64,000 bases of DNA. Source: Cryobacterium sp. PH31-L1. GTDB lineage: Bacteria > Actinomycetota > Actinomycetes > Actinomycetales > Microbacteriaceae. The stretch is taken from contig NZ_JASISM010000002.1 in NCBI RefSeq assembly GCF_030063145.1, positions 434,001 through 498,000 on the forward strand, written 5' to 3'. The position numbers were made by a program, and so were the translations under genes. The notes under the pieces are model-generated. The model made no database searches and had not been told where the DNA came from. It worked only from the letters and a program-made list of their open reading frames with translations. Below, one piece after another: positions 61,574 to 64,000 of the stretch (its first letter is position 1; every line of letters starts with the position of its first letter).

Positions 61574-62931
61574 ACACGGAGCGCTCAACGCGAGCTGCGT
61601 TCCAGCGAGTCATCGACGGATCGACGGGGAACGCGGAGCGCCGCCTGCGTCCGCACTATGAAGCGGGATCAGCCATGACCGGCGAACACCTGCTGATCAC
61701 CGGCGGAGCTGGCTTCATCGGATCCGCGATCGTCGACGCCGCCCTCGCCCGCGGCTATCAGGTGCGGGTACTGGACTCCCTGCGCGCCGATGTGCACGGT
61801 CCACTGCCGGCATTCGTGTCCGAGCCGGAGCGCGCATCCGACCGTGAACCCGAGCGCGAGTCAGAGTCCCCGGTCGAGGTTGCGTCCGCGCCTCAATCCG
61901 TGACCGCCTCCGTTGTTCCGGGCCCGGGCCCGGAAAGCGGGCCCATGATAGAACCTGGTCCCAGTTTCCGGGCCCGGGCCCGGAACGCACGGCCAGCGGG
62001 CCTGGACCCACGGGTAGAGTTCATCCTCGGGGATGTGACCGACCCGGGCACCGTCGCCCGCGCCCTCGAAGACATCGACGTGGTCTGCCATCAGGCGGCC
62101 AAAGTGGGGCTCGGTGTCGACTTCGCCGACGCCCCCGACTATGTGCACAGCAACGAGGTGGGAACCGCGGTGTTGCTGGCCGGGATGGCCGAGCGGGGCA
62201 TCCGTCGTCTCGTTCTGGCATCATCCATGGTCGTCTACGGGGAGGGCAGCTATCGCGGCCCGAACGGTTTCACCCGGCCCGGCCCGCGCCTCTCGAGCGA
62301 CCTTGACGCCGGACGCTTCGACCCGCTCGACCCGCAGACCGGCCTCGCGCTCGAGCCCGTTCTGGTGAGCGAATCCGACCCGCTCGACCCGCGCAACGTC
62401 TACGCGAGCAGCAAGCTCGGTCAGGAGTATCTCGCCACGGCTTGGGCACGCTCGACCGGCGGGCGTGTCGCGGCCCTGCGCTACCACAACGTCTACGGCC
62501 CGGGCATGCCGCAGAACACGCCCTACGCGGGGGTCGCTTCCCTGTTTCGTTCGGCGATCGAGCGCGGTGAGGCCCCGCGGGTGTACGAAGACGGGCAGCA
62601 GCGCCGCGACTTCGTGCACGTGCTTGATGTAGCTGCAGCCAACATTGCCGCGCTGGAATTCACGGCCCATTCCGATTCCGGAATATTTCGTCCGTTCAAT
62701 GTCGGCAGCGGAATTGTGCACACCATCGGCGATATGGCGACCGCCCTTGCCGCGGCGGCGGGTGGCCTCACCCCGATAGTGACCGGGCAGTACCGACTCG
62801 GCGACGTGCGACACATCACCGCGTCCTCCGAGCGATTGCGCGCGGAACTCGGCTGGTCCGCCCAGGTCTCCTTCGAAGACGGCATGCGCGAGTTCGCGAC
62901 CGCACCCCTGCGTGCGGCCGTGCGTCCCTGA
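61570..62931 (+). CDS. NAD-dependent sugar epimerase/dehydratase with repeat-derived insert
   Basis: A 453-residue extended SDR enzyme. The frame starts at GTG 61570 and overlaps the previous stop, but the Rossmann core starts at ATG 61675 (MTGEHLLITGGAGFIGSAIV), which may be the main start. Catalytic region SSMVVYGEG, then NVYASSKLGQEY (Y and K of the SDR pair) and the GRV-RYHNVYGPGMP segment are intact. Between VRVLDSLRADVHG and DPRVEFILGDV lies an insert of about 70 residues that is unusual for the family. It is rich in E, P and R, and bases 61916-61985 of it are a copy of the R1 repeat read in frame (VVPGPGPESGPMI...SFRARARNA). Substrate is unknown; UDP- or dTDP-hexose is likely. Confidence 0.82.
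   Translation: MNTERSTRAAFQRVIDGSTGNAERRLRPHYEAGSAMTGEHLLITGGAGFIGSAIVDAALARGYQVRVLDSLRADVHGPLPAFVSEPERASDREPERESESPVEVASAPQSVTASVVPGPGPESGPMIEPGPSFRARARNARPAGLDPRVEFILGDVTDPGTVARALEDIDVVCHQAAKVGLGVDFADAPDYVHSNEVGTAVLLAGMAERGIRRLVLASSMVVYGEGSYRGPNGFTRPGPRLSSDLDAGRFDPLDPQTGLALEPVLVSESDPLDPRNVYASSKLGQEYLATAWARSTGGRVAALRYHNVYGPGMPQNTPYAGVASLFRSAIERGEAPRVYEDGQQRRDFVHVLDVAAANIAALEFTAHSDSGIFRPFNVGSGIVHTIGDMATALAAAAGGLTPIVTGQYRLGDVRHITASSERLRAELGWSAQVSFEDGMREFATAPLRAAVRP
61916..61985. repeat. 70-bp R1 repeat, copy C, inside an open reading frame
   Basis: TTCCGGGCCCGGGCCCGGAA at both ends (61916-61935 and 61966-61985) around AGCGGGCCCATGATAGAACC. It is the most regular copy of the family; its arms match exactly. 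It keeps the surrounding gene in frame, encoding PGPGPE and FRARAR-type residues. Confidence 0.82.
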
Positions 62932-62952
62932 CCCGCCCTTGCTGTTTTCGTG

Positions 62953-63049
62953 GTGGCTAATTGAGGAGATCCGGGTCGGTCGCGGCATGCTTTCCTGTGT
63001 TTCCGGGCTGGTCGGGTCGGGCCGGGCGTGTTTTTCCTGAATTCGCCAC
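62953..63049. repeat. 97-base imperfect inverted repeat between convergent genes
   Basis: GTGGCTAATTGAGGA (62953-62967) pairs with TCCTGAATTCGCCAC (63035-63049) at 13 of 15 positions. It fills the gap between the epimerase end and the histidine kinase end and may terminate both. Confidence 0.4.
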
Positions 63050-63082
63050 CCCGTAGTGCCGTAACCCCCGGTGCCGAATGCC

Positions 63083-64000
63083 TCAGGCCAGCGGATGCTG
63101 CGGCAACAGCATCTCAAACCGGCATCCGTTCCCCACATTGGTCACGGTCACCTGCCCAGCATGAGCCTGCACGATGCCCTCGACGATCGCGAGTCCCAAC
63201 CCGGCGCCTCCGCTCTGACCGGCGCCGCTTCCCCAGGCGAACACGGTCCGCGGCTCGCTCGCTCGCCAGCCGGCCTCGAACACCCGATTGAGATCCTGCT
63301 CCGGAATTCCGCCGGCCGCATCCACGACCGCAATCACCGCCCTGCCGTCGACGTGCCGGGTGACCGAGACGACGATGGCGCTGTCGGCCGGGGAATGCTG
63401 GATGGCGTTCATGACCAGGTTGCCGACCGCGCGGGCGAGCTCGCGGGCATCCGCTTGGAGGGTGAGACCGCGTTCACCCTCGAAGCGCAGGTCGAGCGAT
63501 TTGGCGAGGGCGACCGGCGCGAGATCCGCGACGGTATCGCTGATCAGGTCGTACAGGGCCACCCGCTCAAAGTTGAGTTGCAGTGCCCCGGCGTGGATCT
63601 TGGACAGCTCGAACAGATCGTCGACCATTCCGCTCAGCCGGTCGACCTGCCCGCGAATCTGCACGTAATACCGCTGTGGGTCGGGAGCCATTCCGTCTTC
63701 GAGGGCCTCGGCCATGGCCCGGATGCCGGCGAGGGGTGTGCGGAGGTCGTGCGAGATCCACGCGACGATTTCGCGGCGCGACGTCTCGATCCGCTCCTCC
63801 CGCTGGCGGGATTCGGTCAGCCGATCGGCCGTCGCGGCCAGCTCCCCGGCGAGCGAGGCGAACTCCGTCGACGTATGCCGATCCGGGGACATCACCGATT
63901 CGCCCCGTCCGATGCTCGCCGCAGCGGCCCGAAGATACTGGTTGTCGCGCACCAGCGACCGTCCCAGGACCGAGGCCATGACGAGCGATACGATTCCGGC
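63083..64000 (-). CDS. HAMP-type sensor histidine kinase (5' part outside window)
   Basis: The frame is open to the right edge, where the residues AGIVSLVMASVLGRSL are the end of a membrane helix, so the start lies beyond 64000. Within the window come a HAMP-like linker, the HisKA phosphoacceptor H at 63749-63751 in WISHDLRTPLAGI, an N-box region (AVGNLVMNAIQHS), a G1-like box with DAAGGIP (D-x-x-G-G) and GGAGLGLAIVEGIVQAHAG as G2. It is an orthodox class I kinase; its response regulator would be just beyond the edge in this orientation. Signal unknown. Confidence 0.85.
   Translation of the reverse strand, partial: AGIVSLVMASVLGRSLVRDNQYLRAAAASIGRGESVMSPDRHTSTEFASLAGELAATADRLTESRQREERIETSRREIVAWISHDLRTPLAGIRAMAEALEDGMAPDPQRYYVQIRGQVDRLSGMVDDLFELSKIHAGALQLNFERVALYDLISDTVADLAPVALAKSLDLRFEGERGLTLQADARELARAVGNLVMNAIQHSPADSAIVVSVTRHVDGRAVIAVVDAAGGIPEQDLNRVFEAGWRASEPRTVFAWGSGAGQSGGAGLGLAIVEGIVQAHAGQVTVTNVGNGCRFEMLLPQHPLA

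Overview
The window looks like chromosomal DNA of a high-GC Gram-positive actinobacterium, most probably a member of the Microbacteriaceae. The evidence is the GC-rich coding DNA, the frequent GTG starts, a WhiB regulator, an acyl-CoA carboxylase beta/epsilon pair, an LCP-family ligase, a DUF5719 protein and the very frequent GCGGATGC/GCATCCGC word in the flanks. The family-level assignment is inference. I saw no rRNA, tRNA, CRISPR array, transposase or phage genes.

Left flank (1-14.3 kb): two overlapping membrane signalling genes (a histidine kinase cut by the window edge and a degenerate-looking partner), then acyl-CoA carboxylase accE-accD, birA, a PH-domain membrane protein, a GtrA protein, purK-purE, an LCP ligase, a VapBC-type toxin-antitoxin pair, a second GtrA protein, a GT4 glycosyltransferase, rmlD and rmlB. 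This order closely follows a locus known from mycobacteria (accD5/accE5-birA-PH protein-GtrA-purK-purE ... LCP-rmlD-wbbL ... whiB2 ... manA).

Centre (14.3-44.2 kb): a large cell-surface polysaccharide island, visibly lower in GC and poor in the GCGGATGC word. It holds a methyltransferase whose C-terminal tail is cut by in-frame amber codons, rmlC-rmlA, a WbbL-type rhamnosyltransferase, a Wzm/Wzt ABC exporter, a GT2-GT4 fusion, a tandem GT2, a secreted protein with five repeats, two DUF2142 membrane proteins, two flippase-like proteins, several GT2/GT4 enzymes, a GT2-DUF2304-galE cassette, and a Gmd/ColD-like/WcaG-like set. That set predicts a GDP-linked 6-deoxy or 3,6-dideoxy sugar (colitose type) in addition to dTDP-L-rhamnose.

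Right flank (44.2-64 kb): a second VapBC-type pair, two tandem O-antigen-ligase-family proteins, an SRPBCC protein between two near-identical long hairpins, a phytoene-desaturase-like oxidoreductase, an acyl-CoA dehydrogenase, manA, galE, whiB with a strong promoter carrying an 18-bp perfect palindrome, a giant GT2 membrane protein, a DUF5719 protein, an MTA-phosphorylase-like enzyme, an NAD-dependent epimerase and a HAMP-type histidine kinase running off the right edge.

How it fits together: RmlABCD make dTDP-rhamnose, WbbL starts chains on GlcNAc-PP-lipid, ManA and Gmd feed GDP-mannose-derived sugars, the GT2/GT4 enzymes assemble chains, ABC exporter and flippases move them out, ligase-family proteins and LCP attach or extend them on the wall. 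Several families of palindromic intergenic repeats occur in the flanks. One copy of a 70-bp family lies in frame inside the epimerase gene at 61.6-62.9 kb, which is the most unusual single observation.
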